Notes: a model not told the origin generated them from the sequence alone. Shown: positions 1-15,700, counted from the first letter of the stretch. The stretch: 64,000 nucleotides of DNA from Patella vulgata (GCF_932274485.2 NC_065879.2:38496436-38560435), one strand, 5' to 3'. Program-made: numbers and translations.

Positions 1-193
1 AACATCCATTACTTTCAACATGTATGTAGCTATTCCATTGTATATTTTTTATTCAGTTGGAAAAATGTTTTATTCTACTATTGGTGTTTATATAATAATC
101 TCTCATTGCCTGCAAAAATAAACAAAAATTCTTCTTTGAAAATATTATAAAGGGAAATAACTACATCTAAATGTTTCATGTTTTCGGAAGAGA

Positions 194-553
194 CGATGAA
201 ATGGGGTTTAATGCCTTACTGTTCTGCTCCAACTGGGCTAATGAAGACGGGTATGCTCTATTCAGTTTGTTATGAGGGGAAATTTACCCGGGCAGCTGCA
301 CTACGTCCTACTCTAATATCGAATATGTCAAGGGTTGTTTACGTGCGCGTCAGTATGTACACTGACCTCGGGTTTCGGTCCGTCCTATCCAAACGACTAT
401 ATGTTGTCCCTTAATTGGCCCCGACTTGCACCACTGAGAAGTGTGGTAAAGCCGGAAAATTCCAATGAACTTTCTCGGTTAACACAGGGATCGAACAGGG
501 GACTTCCAGGTTTGCGACACAACGTCTTACTCTCCGAGCCAACGTGGCCTCCA
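194..553 (-). mobile_element. SINE family A, degenerate
   Basis: Minus-strand copy: the tail ATGAAATGGGGTTTAA lies at the low-coordinate end, followed by CTAATGAAGACGGG and CCCGGGCAGC; the eroded tRNA-like head (CTCCGAGCCAACGTGG) ends near 553. The core is partly deleted. Confidence 0.75.
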
Positions 554-702
554 GACGTTGACGATAAGGCTATGCTATTAGCTAAAATGTCAAATACACT
601 GAATTACTTCTTGATTTTGAAAAATTCGGTCCTAATGGCAATTTAGAAAAGCTAACATATAAAGAGACTGACGTGGGGTAGATATAGTAAATTATGTATT
701 AC

Positions 703-3700
703 CACTTTAACGTTATAGAAAAGTCGTTTCTGTATTTCTGTTTGTGGCTTTAATTGTACCAGCTTCTGGAATTCATTATAATAACTATCAATTAAGTCTT
801 TTGATATATCACAACCCTGGGCCTACAAATATAAAATTACAGACATGTTATAATATAATCATCCAAAAGCATGACATTAATTAAAACCCATTTCCTTACG
901 AAGCATTCGGAATTTTTTATTGGCCGAGAAAATTTCTTGAGATTTTCTGGCGTGGTTTCCCCTTGTCCGTGGTGCAGGATCAAGGACTTAGCAATAAACA
1001 GTGTACACAGTGTGTGTTGTTCTGATGCCCCAATGTACACATTGAAATTAACATAGTTTCTCTTTAAAATCGACGGGAGCCGCGGCGGCTCAGTGAGTAA
1101 GACGTTGGCTCGCTAACCTGGAGGTCCCATATTCGATCCCTGTATTAACACAGAAAGGGATTTTCTGTTTCCCTTGTCAGTGAGTGGTGCGAGAAGGTGG
1201 GCCTGACAAGGGACAAACTATAGAAGTGCGGATGCGACGTGCGGACGGCGTACATGTAAAGAAAAACCCTGTATTAACACAGAAAGGGATTTTCTGTTTT
1301 CCCTTGTCAGTGGTGCGAGAAAGTGGGCCTGACAAGGGACAAACTATAGAAGTGCGGATGCGACGTGCGGATGGCGAACACGTAAAAAAACCCTTGTCAG
1401 TTGGAGTTTTATATACGAGTAGGCCGCAGTGCCTCTGTGAGGGCAAAATTGTCCTCATGGCACACTGTATGGCGTATGCCCGTTTTCATTAACCCAGTCG
1501 GTGCAGAACTGTATAACCTTAAACCCTATTTCATTAAAGATCGACGTTAATGCTTTTTTTTATTATTATTAAATCTTATTGCGCTCACCTTTATTTCATC
1601 TTTTGTTCTAGATAACCTAAAGTCACCGGCATCCTTATCGTCTTCCACAAAAACAAAATCGGCAAATTCTATCTGAAATTAAGCATAACAGTTGATTTAT
1701 TTAAATTGAATTTTAACAGATTTTACCTGGTGGTAGAAATAAATCGCATGCAGCATTCAGATCATTTAACATAAACATCTGTCATTTTCTGACCGAGAAA
1801 AATTGGTAGCCGTGTTATGTCGTCACCATGTCCGACGGTTCGTAAACAATTGGCTTATGGCCGCCATAGAGGCTACAGTTTTTGATGGATTCTTTAAAAA
1901 TGTGGCGTGAAGCATCGTGGTCACGAGAGGACGAAACCTATGGATAATGAACGTTCTACGATCTTTAGTTATGCCCCCTTTTTCTGAAAACCATGGGAAT
2001 GCTCCATTTTTATTCCGGAACGTTCCGAATTGACGGAATTACAATGGAGTTACGCAGAATTCAGTAATGCCACAGGTCTGTCAGTCTGTGAGTATATAGG
2101 GATTTGGATGGCCGAATGGTTAGCACGTGCACACTGTATCATAAGGTCTGTCATTGAGTCAACTGGCGTGGTTTCGATTCCCCGGTTGAATGTGACAAGG
2201 AGTAGAGTCGTCTGTCTAACCTGGTGGGTTTTCTCCGGGTCCTCCGGCCCCCTCCCACTGCTAAAGACCCCTTATGAGCGCAAGCGAATTACTGAAATAT
2301 AATTGAACCACGTGTTGGTCCCGAAATGACCTAGTTTGTGTCGAGTGGACGTTAAACCCCATTTCTATCTCTCTCCCTGTGTGTAGATTGAGAGTATCCC
2401 TTGTGATTTTTAGTGTTCTGCGACTTTCTTTTCCAGAGTTATCCCCCTTTGCCAAAAAAACCTTGCGAAGGCAATTGAGGTTATAGTTTTTAACATGATT
2501 TCCCGCCTAGCGAACTACAGTCTAAAGAGACTTGATAATCGTAATCAAGTTTGTGGAGTCACCAATGTGTTAATTTTCTGCAATAGGGTGGATTTTAGAC
2601 AATAGTACTCCGTATTTATATGGGTTCATCTGGGTTGAATTCTGTGAATCGACCTGTTTGTTTTGTTCACATTCTAACCTCTGTCAAGGAACATAACGCC
2701 AAAATTAATCGTCGGGTGAAACCCTGGTTGAACTAGAAACAAAATAACAGCCCACGATGGGAAGGACACACTATTAGTACAACCTCAAATAGTTACGACA
2801 GAAAATACTACCTCTTTCGAGTTAAATGACGATTCTCTGTATTCCGTGATCTCGAGAGATGGTGTTTCAGCAAGGGTACGTCGTACCATTCCATCATAGA
2901 TCTACATTAAAAAAGAAATTTTATAAAAATAAATAGCATTTACTTAAAAAGAAGCAGGTCGCTCGTACACTGTGTATGTCTTGTGCAATTTACATTCATA
3001 ATATACTATTCCGTATTTTTCTTGCCGCAATATAGCCCGGTTGGAGCGGACGTGCCATTAAACTCCATTTCATTTTCCGTATTCGTCTATTTGGAATAAA
3101 ATCAGGGCCGAGAAAATTAAACTGTCTGTTATTTTGCTTTGAAATTCTCAGTTAAAAACTAAATAAGAGAGCTATATAAACGGGGTTTATCGTCCACTAA
3201 GACAAACTGTGTCATTTCGGGACTAAAATTCTCAGTTAAAAAACTAATAGGGGAGAATGGGGTTTAACGTCCACCCTAAATCAACAAGGCCATTACTGGA
3301 CTAACATGCACAATTTAGTTTATGTTAATAATGCGCATGTGCATATGGGTCTTAGGAGGACCAAAAGAAAGCCTACTGGATTAGACAGGCAACACTGATC
3401 GAAACCACGCCTCTTGACCCAATGACAGATTTAATCATCTAAAGCTCCTCGGCATTTTCCGGATTGGTTAGCCCTTATCATTGGGCCTAGCAAGGACAGT
3501 GTCTAGTGGTTCGGATGGGATGAGATCCCTAGACAGTTGGAATTCGAAATAAGAGCTGGCCGAAAACCCTTGACAGTTTCGAGATAAGAGTAGGCCGTAA
3601 CACCCGTCTTCATTAGTCCAATCGGTGCACAAAAGTAGGACGTTAGACTCCATTTTATTTGTTTTGATTGTTAGTTCTTTTTAGACACGATTAATCCATT

Positions 3701-6700
3701 AATTAGTCAAATAATAACCCTACCTGTTCCAATGCCTCGCTTATTTTAAACTGTAAATGACTCAAACTACAATGGGCGTCATGTAGTTTCTCGTTAAAAA
3801 TGGCCTCATCATAGATAACCTTTACGTTTGCTTTACATCGAAGACAGGTTCGGAACAGTTTTGAACTTGAAAAGCGTTTTTGGAATCCCTGAAATCATAA
3901 ATACAAACATGGCATCTTTTGTTAACAGGAATACAGTGGTGTGTATGAGTGGGGGGGGGAGGTGTAAGGTCGGGAGGGTGCTGATGGACTGTCAAAGACT
4001 AACCAAAAAACGTACATTTTCCCTCCTACATGGCCCATGTTTAGAAACTAGTAATTTTAGTATGTCTGGATCTGGTGATTATGGAGAAAGTTCATAATAT
4101 GACTGTGTCCCACCCCTTCCAGTTAGGAAGTAAGAATACCCGAATCCACATATATAACGTGCTGAAGTATAGAAAGTTATCTAAAAGTAAGTAGTACTCC
4201 GAAGGAGTACTGACGTGTTTCGGTACGTCAGATCACGCCTTGCCACATCAACAATCAAGTTATTGAGTATATTAAGATCCAATACGGTGGCTAAGTGGGT
4301 AAAAACGCTGCCTCGATAGTCTGGAGTTCGCGTGTTCGATCCCTAGCTGCGTTGGCCCGGAAAGTTCATCTTGATTTTTCCGGCGGAGTTTCCCTTTGTC
4401 AGCGGTGCAGGACGGAGGGCTTGAAAAGGACAGCTGTCTAATCGTTCGGATGGGAAGAAAACCCGAGGACCCGTGTTTACATTGTCGTGCACGTAAAAGA
4501 TCCCTTGGCAGTTGGAATGCGATATGATAGTAGGCCATAGTGCCGCTGCCCGGGCAAAATTTCCCTCATAGAACACTGTATGGCATATTCCCGTCTTCAT
4601 TAGCCCAGTCGGAGCAGAACAGTAGGACGTCAAACCCGGTTTCATTTCATTTCTATACTAAACAGCAAAAAAAAAAACAAAAAAAAAAACCCCCAAAACG
4701 CCAGTACGTTTTCAAAATCAGAGAGGCACTTTAATCAAATCATTCTAGAAAACGACTTACTAAATGGATCAAAGCAATTTTTTGTGAACAGTATGTTGAC
4801 ACATTAGTGATTAATTCATCACAATTCCAAGACATTACGAGAAAGTTTAGAGTCTGTACACAGTCTATATATCAGTATCTGGTGTGTCCACTGCGAAAGC
4901 CAGCAGCGCGGCGTCTGTACATGGAGTGGACCAGACGATTGATGAACGCCATTGACATCTGGAACTACACTATCAGAAAAGCCTGGCGCAATCCATCGGC
5001 TGTGTTTGATCTCGGTACGACGTTATTAAATCTCCTCTGAATTTCATCCTAAAGATGTTCAATCGGGTTTAAGTCCGGACTAAGGGCTGTCCAGTGCATA
5101 ACGTTGACACCGATCTGCTGTAGAAAGTCCCGAGTAACTCCCGAAATCGAAACTCAAAAATCGGCTCCCTAAAAATTGTTGCCTTTTGGAGTAGGTTCAA
5201 AACAAAAAAGAAGTTTTCGAAAATCGGAATCAAAATGGCCGCTGAATATCGATTTGAAGATTTTTTGTAAAATCCAATATGACGGCCAAACGGTTGAAAA
5301 TGTTATCGGATAAGCTAGGTCTCTGAAAATGAAAGATAATATCTGGGGGCTAACACCACCATATGTCATTTATGGTCTATTTTTAAAATGGAGAGAATTG
5401 TTCATGTTCGGGTAAAATCGGAAGGCCTCTTGAATGTCTAAAAAACGGATGAAGAAATCTTTTGAAAGTCTTTTATGCTAAAACTAAACGAGCGAACTTC
5501 CGAATTTCAAAATCGGTCAGTTAGAGCCCATAGGGGATTCGTCCAAAGAATATCCAAAAATGAAAACCCGAACCGTTGAGAAAAACCGAGATGTGGGCAT
5601 TCTGTGATTATTTTTGTCCAACCCGTAAGACACTTCCTGTTTGTCAAATATGAGACACAAACTGGGTCATTTCGGGACAAACACGTAGTTCAATTTTATT
5701 TGAATAATTCGCTTGCGCGTAGGGGTCTTTAGCAGTGGAAGGAAACCGGAGGCGACCTTATTCCTTGTCACGTACAACCTGGGAAATCGAAACCACGCCA
5801 ACCATTCGGCCACCCCCCCCCCCCACACACACACACACCCACACACACACCTCCCTTGTTTTGCACCATGCACAGTTTTGGCTTCAAACTCTGATTAAAT
5901 CCCCCCACCTCGCGACCAAATAAAAATATAATAAAAACAATTACGAAAACAATACTGTTTCGATCCAAAGTCTGAAACACGTCATTATCTCAAACTGAGA
6001 AGAGGAAAACCACGATGTGAGTATCGGAAGTAAGATAACATGGTGGAAATTAAGGTTTCAGCATAAACATCCGCAGCTCCTTCCTCAATAAAAGACGTGA
6101 AATAACGTATGACTGAGCGAATTGCATCATATACGTTCACATATACTCTTGAAAAAAGCAGGGGATATTCAGAAACAATACAAAACTGGTAACCAGTGTA
6201 TGTTAATAACGGGCCAATTGCCTACACATGAACATAAACAGTTCATATGGGCGGCTCATCTGACGGCCCCATTTTACTCGCAAAGAGATACACGGTCAAA
6301 AGTGAAAATCGACGTTTTAGATTTTTGTCTTAATAAAGAGTAATTATTGCTCTACCAATCCTCAGACATTCAGCAATTCGTCGTGGCATGCTCCTAATCA
6401 ACCGTCCAATCACGATTTGGGGCAATCTGACCAACTGGTCTTGCAGTGCCACGGTCAATTCTTGCTGTGTTGTCGGTTGACGTTGACGTCGACGAACACG
6501 TCTCCCGATCATGTCCCAGACATGCTCTATAGGGGAAAGGTCAGGCTGCCTAAGGCATATGGACAATATGGTGACGCTGGGGGTAGTCATTTACGACACG
6601 AACGCGGTGGACACGGGCATTATGATCTTTAAAGATGAAACGTTGACCTGCACGTTGAGCAAAGGGCAGAACTATCGGTGCCAGGATGTGGTCACGGTAG

Positions 6701-9700
6701 TACACACCAGTGACCCTTCCTTGAACAATATGCAAGTCCGTTCTGTCAGTCATGGTGATTCCTCCCCACACCATAACAGGCCCACGCCCGAATCTGTCAT
6801 GCTGTCTGACGTTAATGTTAGCATGACGCTCATTTACACGCCTCCAAAGGCGAGCACGCCTATCGGTGAAATTCAAAGTAAATCTGTACTCATCTGAGAA
6901 CATAACACGCGCCCATCGACGATTACCCCAATTTCTACGCTGCCTACACCATTGACGCCGGTTTGCCATGTAACTTGGTACAAGTTTACAGAAAGCTGAT
7001 TGGCCGTTTGTCCTCGATTTCGCAGGACCTGTGTACGAATGTGTCGATCCTGGGCTTGTGTAGTGGCTCCAGGACGACCTGAACGAGGTCTATCATCAAC
7101 ATTATGTGTTTGTTGGTACCGGTTCCACATCATGTTGAAGACGTCTCATTGCAAATTAAACGTAACACACTAAAGCAAAGATACGCTAAACAATAAATCT
7201 TATGCAAAAACCGATAGGAAAGCAAACATGTATAGGATAAACCAGCACGCGGCAGTTTTCATCAACCCTTCCTTGAAGTGTCAAATTTGACAATGAACCC
7301 CTCCCACGTGGATGGCGCTATTGCGTGTCGCACGTACAGCTCAGTGGTTCTGTTGGGGCGATTAGTTCTTCATCTGTGAACATACTCTCAAAGCATGTCA
7401 AGTGTCCATGACTATTTATCATATCACAACTGCATAGGTATTTGCATTTCAATATCCCCTACTTTTTTGAATAGTATATATAAACAGTCACATTTTGGTA
7501 GCCTACATATTTGCAGAATAATGCTCACCCTGCCTAATAGGCTAGACGATTTTCGAAATTTTATATAGCTAAAACTATTTGATTTGGGCAACGTGAATTT
7601 CGCACTTTATTCGGAATTCTCGAATGATGAATAGCGAACCAGCACGTTATTTGGGATTGGGCAATAATACAGACGGAGCTACCTTGCTCGTTACCTTCGA
7701 CCGTTACGGGTAAGTGAACTTGTTGGCATGATGATCTGAAGTGTTATTTACATTAATCGTGCGGTAAGCCCTGTACATTATATTTTTTATTATCTTCGAA
7801 AGACTAAGCGGAAATCGACGTTCTTCTACTAAATTTAGCGTTATGTTGACTGTGTCGACAGTGGAACACAAGATTGGTTATTTTTAACACTGTCTTTATC
7901 TATGGACATGAAATTTTCATTGTCATCCTACAAAGCAAATCAACATATAACGTTCCCTGAAACTGTTTGAATGTTTTACCAAAATCAACGAGTGATTTTT
8001 AAAACCTGGCAGTGAAAAATTTGTTAAATATGAAGAAGTTTGAAGAATCACCAATAAATTAGCTTTTGACTTACCGTAAAATCATCGGTGATGGCTACTT
8101 TCAGATCTGAGTTATCCGAGGAGTAAATGACAAGATCTTTACTTGTACATTTCTTGCAGAATGATTCCTTACATAAACTACATTCTTTCCGATTTTGGGG
8201 ATTCATCAAACTCTTATCACAGTTTCCACACCAACTTTCACGACCAGAAGCCTGAAACATTAAATAAAGACCTCTGAGACGAATGGGTTTTAATGTCTCG
8301 TTGACACTTTCATACATGTCATTTTGATTTTATTGTCCTGATATGACCCACATATTATATGTAGATGGTGAGTGGACAATAAACTCCCTTTAATTCATTC
8401 ATTCATTTTTAATATAGGCTACGGTTATCGGAAACTAACACATGGTTCAATTTTATTCCAATAATTCGCTTGCGCGTAAGGGTCTTTAGCAGTGGGATAG
8501 AAATCGGAGGACCCGGAGAAGGACAGGCGACCCTACATGTCACGTACAACCCTGGAATCGAAACCACGCCAGTTAACTCAATGGCAGACCTGATGATACA
8601 GCCCACACGTGCTAACCATAATTGATCGACAAGCTGCGCGCGTCACCATTCCGAGAGCAACATGTAAAGCGCCCCGACGATAGCCTACTACCACAATGGT
8701 CCAATAAGAATCGTATTATGAATAGAAAAGTACTTTAATTTGATAGAATGATATATAATAATGACTAAAGAGTCAGAAGGTGGAGTCTATATGAAACGGG
8801 TGGGTTGTTCGTATAGCTGTTTTGTGTTCTTCATAAAAAACCGATAATGCAGTCCAAACGTTCAACAGTCGACAGAACAGAACATAACATGGATATTTCA
8901 AAATGAATCAAATCAGAACAAAATACTTATTACCTGTTAAACAAAATTATAAATTGCATTACCATGGTTAATATATTATCACAATAAACCCACCTTTATA
9001 GCACCCCCAACAGCATCAACAATAATGTTTTTCTTTTTCGGATCTTTCCTATTAGATTTAATAAATACATCTACAACAGGTTCACACATTTGTAGAACTT
9101 CAGTTTGAAACCTGAAATGTTGATAAATATTGTTAAAAATGCCCAGTTTCTCCAATATGTCAACAAATATAATGATACTTAACGATACGCTCTATATCTA
9201 GGTCATTTTGAAACTGAATAAGTTTGAGGCGTTCTTTTTCTGGTTTCGTATAAGAAATGGGCATTCTTCTTCACTCTGATTTCGTATAAGGAATAAAATC
9301 TTACTTGAACAGAAGCATTCACTGTCGACTCCTCCTTGAGTACAACAAAAAATTTTACCTATGTATACACGCCAATGTTTAGACAGTGAAACCAGTGGTT
9401 CTACTATCATTTGAACTGGGATTTTTAAAAACACTGTTAATATATTTCAATACTTCCAAAATAAAAGATAATTATATAGGTTATATGTATGAGATTAAAT
9501 TGTAAACACACTCACATATTAGATGGATATTCTTTCTTCAGGGCCGAATTACTCACATGCGCCTCTTCACGAAGAAACTGGAACTGTTTGGACCATCTTG
9601 TTGTTTTTCCATCTGACGCATCATCTGTCGCAACAACTTTATGAGATCTTTTACAGTTATAACAAACCTGGAGTATTAAAAATCCAACGTAGAGGTTATC

Positions 9701-12700
9701 GTTATAAATCGTCGGGAAAGAATCAGAATTTCGACACGTTTCTTATGACCCCAATGAATCATTTCAGTGATTTTAAAATAGATGGTAATTGTTGACAAAA
9801 AACTGGGAACGGGTGGGTTATTAAAATGTTGGCAAATACAACACAATTGCAAAAAAAAAAACCACATTAATCTGTGCCTACATTTCGTTTAGCATATATT
9901 TATACATTCAAACAAATTAAAACACATTAAAAGTGATTTATCTATTTACCCTGTGAGGTCTACCCTCACTACTTATTTCAGCATCATCATCTAATCTCAT
10001 CTTATAACCTGAACAATGATAACAATACACTTTACCACATCTGAAAATCATTTAAAATTGGCGGTTAAGAGATTTAATGGTTCATGGGAAATAATTCCAA
10101 TTTAGAATCTTCGCACTGCAACACTGCAAAGATGATTTACTTTAAAATCAGTCCAGAATTATTTTAGGTGGGGAACTGGAAAGGGGCGTCTTTCCTGTAC
10201 GCCGAGTTGGACAATGTGAAACGTTTTTGGACATGCCATCCCTAGGCCAAAACATATTCACAAGCTAAGTGTCTTTCGTAGTTCTAAATGACAGATTTTT
10301 GGTAAATATTCTATTATTTTTCTTATTTTCATTGGTTTCTTTCATTTTTAACACTTGTGGTAAAAAGGGACAATTCAATTTTTTAGTGTATGTTTTTGTT
10401 TACCTTCGGCAATGGTGACGTCGAAATAAAACCTTAAAAGGTCGTTGGCAACCATAACATATAGGGTGGTGTATGTCAGAGTCCCAATGATCTTTACGAA
10501 TATCTGTTTCAGAAAAAAGAAGCGAAAAAGTTTACTTCAATAAAAAAGAAAATAAAAACAATTAAAAACAGCCAAATTAACATTTGACTACAACAAAATC
10601 TAGCTATGGTCTAAACTATATCTTCTATCTATACAATACTCTTTTATTACAATTGACAGGCAACAAAACATAGTATGATATATAGCATCTTTGTCCATGG
10701 CATGGGTGTGTGTGTGTGGGGGGGGGGGGGGTACTGCGTTAACTGTCTCTTAATCTTTCTAGGTATTAGGTTATGTCAGTTTTAACGGCACAACTAATCG
10801 TTTAATTCACGGTAGACTTAAATAATGCATAGTGTATGATTTACATAACAACTGTTATAGTATATTAAAATAGATAATAAAAAATGAACACATTGGACAT
10901 GTCAGTCAAATAACTTCATTCTAAGCGAAGTTATAAATGTTTGAAGTTTTTGACAAGAAATAGCGAAAATGGTCTCTAACGAGCAGATTGACGATAATAA
11001 ATAAAGTTTCGATTTTCAGTCCTTCAATCGGCAGTCTCCGATTATGGGCTTGCCATGTGAATAAATCTTACATAATCCTTAATATTTGTTTGAATGGATA
11101 AGCCATTTTAAAGATGTATTCCTACGAAAGTATTGAAAAGTTGATTTTTTTTACAATAAAAGTATGGCATGTTGGTATATTCTGGAAGTAGGGACACTCA
11201 TTCTTGCTAGAAAAATACTAAATTCCCTGAAAAACACCCATAGGGCATCAACAGGTTAAAATTTTAAGGATATCACCGACATCCACAGGATAAAAGTGTA
11301 AGAGTATCAGCGACTGTCCGCTAGTTGTCTACCCGAGTGACGTAAGGGGCGCTTCGTACGTGTTGATCGAATGGCTAGCGGTTGTGAAAACACTGGACGA
11401 CTTTAACGTACACCAGACTCTGGGATTAAACGGGGAAAAATAAGTTGGCAGAGGATAGTCCAAGAATTTACTTAGGCTTCGATATTTATGGTGAATGGAC
11501 AGCGATTAATGACAAATACAAGCTATAATCACATTCCTACTCATTCAAGTCACGTGACAAACAAGGCTACACAAAATAAACTTTTCATCTTGGGGTAGTT
11601 TTCTGGAGATTTAAATGTTTTGAGGGCGATTTGAAGCAACCTTTTGATAGACGATTTAGTCTGCATATGGTTTTAATCCAAATAGACTCTTCAAAAAAAG
11701 TAGGGGATGTTGAAATGCAAATACCTATGCAGGTTGTGATATGATAAATAGTCATGGACACTTGACATGCTTTGAGAGTATGTTCACAGATGAAGAACTT
11801 ATCGCCTCAACAGAACCACTGAGCTGCATGTGCGACACGCAATAGCGGCATACACGTGGGAGGGGTTCCTTGTCAAATTTGACACTTCAAGGAAGGGTTG
11901 ATGAAAACTGCCGCTTGCTGATTTATCCTATCCATGTTTGCTTTCATATCGGTTCGTGCATAAGATTTACTGTTTAGCGTATCTTTTCTTTAGTGTGTTA
12001 CGTTTAATTTGATCGGGAGACGTGTTCATCGACGTCAACGCCAACCGACAACACTGCAAGAATTGACCGTGGCACTGCAAGAGGAGTGGATCAGATTGTC
12101 CCAAATCGCGATTGGACGGTTGATTAGGAGCATGCCACGACGAATTGCTGAATGTCTGAGGATTGGTGGAGCAATTACTCATTATTAAGACAAAAATCAA
12201 AAACGTCCATTTTCACTTTTCACAGTGTATCTCTTTGCGAGTGAAATGGGGCCGTCAAATACGCCGCCCATATGGACTTTTTATGTTCATGTGGAGGCGA
12301 CGGCCTGTTATTAACATACACTAGTTACCTCTAAAAAAACAGCAGTGCATTTCCGCAGTTTTGTATTGTTTCTGAATATCCCCTAATTTTTTTAGGAGTA
12401 TATATCAACAAATCAGACCATTTGTACGTGGGAATGCATCTTTGATAACGTAAAAACCAAAGAAATCAAGAGGACTGTCATACTCATTCGACGCCACTTT
12501 TAGACCAATCCGAATCCAGGAAATGTCCATTTTTGGGTTACAATTCATTATAATAGCTATATAAAATAGACAACTTGGTAATTTATTACTAATTTGTAAT
12601 TTATTATGTATATATTATCCTCTATGCTGTTTTGTTAAATGCGTGTCTAATTGTTTTATTGGATCATGTTATAGTGTTTGTTCTACCATGATGTCCTGTC

Positions 12701-15700
12701 ATACTATACCCATAAATCACCTGTCATAGGGTGTGTCCATTTATTTATTTTTAAGTATTTGACATAATGCATGAAGAGTTTTAACGTTTCATATATACTA
12801 TTTAACAGTAATTCATGTTCATTCACCGAAAATGTTGAGTGTATATTCCCTTCCCTATTGCATAAATACGTGTAATGTCGGGCAGGCGAGCCTACTCCAT
12901 GTCACGTACAATCTGGGAATCGAAACCACGTTACTTGCTCAATGACGGACCTTATAATCTAAATCCCTTCCATTCGTTAGTAGGATTAAATACAATAATT
13001 TTGTTAAACAACTTACTGGACTTGAGGCACAGGAATATGTTGAACTTGCCGTTCTTCTGGTGTATTCGCCGAGTTCCTTCATCCAAAGCCGATAAAGAAT
13101 AGGATCGTTTTTCTGGTGACAAACCATTGTTTTTCACACCATAGGTCTGAAATATTAAATGAATATGTGCAAACAGTGTCTTTTTAATCAATGATTTTAA
13201 GTAAGAGCTCCCCCAAAGGTGTTCACGTGTTCAAAATATGCTTATTTATCGTAATAAAACTGAAAACACACCCAAAATAAAATTTCCATTCCCACCCCCT
13301 TCACCAGAATTTTTTTTTCTTAACAGACGTGATTTATTTTATTTCGATTTCCTAGTTGTAAAAAGTGATATGCAGAAAACGAAGAGAAAAGGGCTCCACT
13401 TTCTCGAAATTCACTTTAGTTTTTCTTCCTGAAATGAATCAGATATTTTAGTCTACATGATTGTATTACATCTAACCCCATTTCATTTCATGTATTTAGA
13501 CATTACGTATCCGCATGAGTTTGTTTATAAATAGGAATGATTATGCAATAATAACAATATAACACGTCACGAGTTAGTGTATTGGGAAATAATGGGTGGT
13601 CCAGATATCATAATATAAACTCTTTATAATGAATGTAGATCTATTCAATCTTATGATAAGGCAATAACATTTATGCTGATGTAACCGGGCCGTTGGAGGA
13701 CCCGTTAAGTAGGTTCAATTAAGTAGCGGAAATTCAGGAGATCATTTGTTGTGTTGTTAACAATGTGAACAATATTTATTTATAAACATACAACAAATCA
13801 TGGGAGTTTTTAACTTCTCACTTTTCTGCACCGAAATATGTTGGAAATTTTACCCGGACAGCTACGTTTCTGCCACAGACAGTGACGGATCATGAGGTCG
13901 CCGATCCCTGAGGCAGCATAGCTGCCTGGCCCTTGTGACAAGATGGCACCCTAGAACAGTGGTTCTTAACCTTTTTTTTTTTGCTAACGGCACACCATGG
14001 AATACATGAAAAATTAGCGGCACACCTGGCTAAATATATATGAAAAATATTTGAATTAGTAGCAACTTCCCGCTGCCAACCCAAAAAGGCCACTTTGTTT
14101 CATGATTTTTGGGAAATAGGTCTTCATTATTTTTTTCCACAAAATAAAAAAAATATATTTTTTTTGTCACCAAATCGCCGGGGCCCATGGGGGCACAGGC
14201 CATAGGCAATTGCCTCTGTTGCGCTCGCCATGATCCGGCAATGTACACAGGACGTTCCTTTTTTTTATCCCGTCCAAACGAACAGGCGCTGCTCCTTGTC
14301 AGGCACTCCGTCCTGCACTACTAACAAGTTAAAACCATGCTGAAAACACCGGGACACTCTAGTGTCCCCCGTTTGATAAAGAAACAATTATTTTTTTATG
14401 AAATACCATTTTGCATTCTACTTTTCGAAGTCAAAAATTATCAATTAGGAGTTGTAAATGTACAAAATATAATTACAAGATTTTAAGGAGAGAGGAGAGA
14501 TATGTATATGGGTGTAGGTGTGGAAAGTTAATGTCCACTCGACACAAACCAAATCATTTCGGGACTAACATATGGTACAATTGTATTTTTTAAAAAGCTT
14601 ATCTGCAAGAGTCTTTAGCAGGGGATGGAAGCCGGAGAACCCAGAGAAACCCCACGAAGTCAGCCAAGAGATCCTACTCCTTATCACGTGCATTCTTGGG
14701 ATAGTAAACACTCAATGACATATTTATCTTTTTATCTAAAGTGTACGCGTTCGACCACTCTACCACCAAAACCCCCCAGAAATAAAGTCACTACTTACCT
14801 GCAATTGAAACATTTTAACAGCCAGTAGAACTGTTGAAATTATAACTTATATACTAGATCACACCAAACTAATATTATGAATTATTGGTAGAAGCTGTCT
14901 ATTTATATCCAACTATAAAACCCCATCATTTAAATTTACATATCAGCGTGGGCTGTCTAAATCAACAAATCGCGTCCAACTTTCAACTTGCAGTGCTAAC
15001 ATACACGCTCTTAAAATACCCATAGCAACTGCATCATCCCTACATACCCTCCGATCTCCCAAAAAATAATCTAACTGGAATTCCCAATGCGGATATCCAT
15101 TTGCCGTGACATTTTAAAATGACTTACGTGCAAGTGGGCTATTGACTATTTAAAGTGTCCCCATCCTTATTTATACAAAATAGCTGATCTTCTCTGGGAA
15201 TTGAAATTGAGTAGTATATCTCAATTTAGTATTGACTCCGCGTCACCCATTTAACTCCGGAGAAATAATGGCTACTATCATTATTTTGTTTCTAGTTTTA
15301 CACGAGGCAAAGCTGAACATATAGGCCTACTTTGCTTTTTACTATCTATAAGATTTTATCATTCTATGAAACGCCAATACTTATTATTTTAAATACAGTT
15401 TGTTTTTGGAGAGAGAGGGAGAGAGAGAGAGAGAGAGGGGGGGGGGGGTGAGAGAGAGTTGACCATATCCTTCTCTATACCGAACCTATCGTTCTCCAAT
15501 ATTTTTATTTTTATCTTTATCAAGGAGTGGATCCATATTTATGTTGACTACATATAAAACTCTGTATTGAAATGGGGGTGGTGTATTTCTTTCACTCCTC
15601 ACCAATAAACTGATTAAATTTGAAATATTTTAGATTTCATCTAGTCATTGGACATTCAAAACGCCTTGCTAGTCCTAAATCCCAAACTTCATCAAATTCT

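Noticed and set aside
1177-1492. Overlapping frames of ~100 codons with internal protein repeats
   Set aside because: They are translations of the doubled SINE A core, not a gene.
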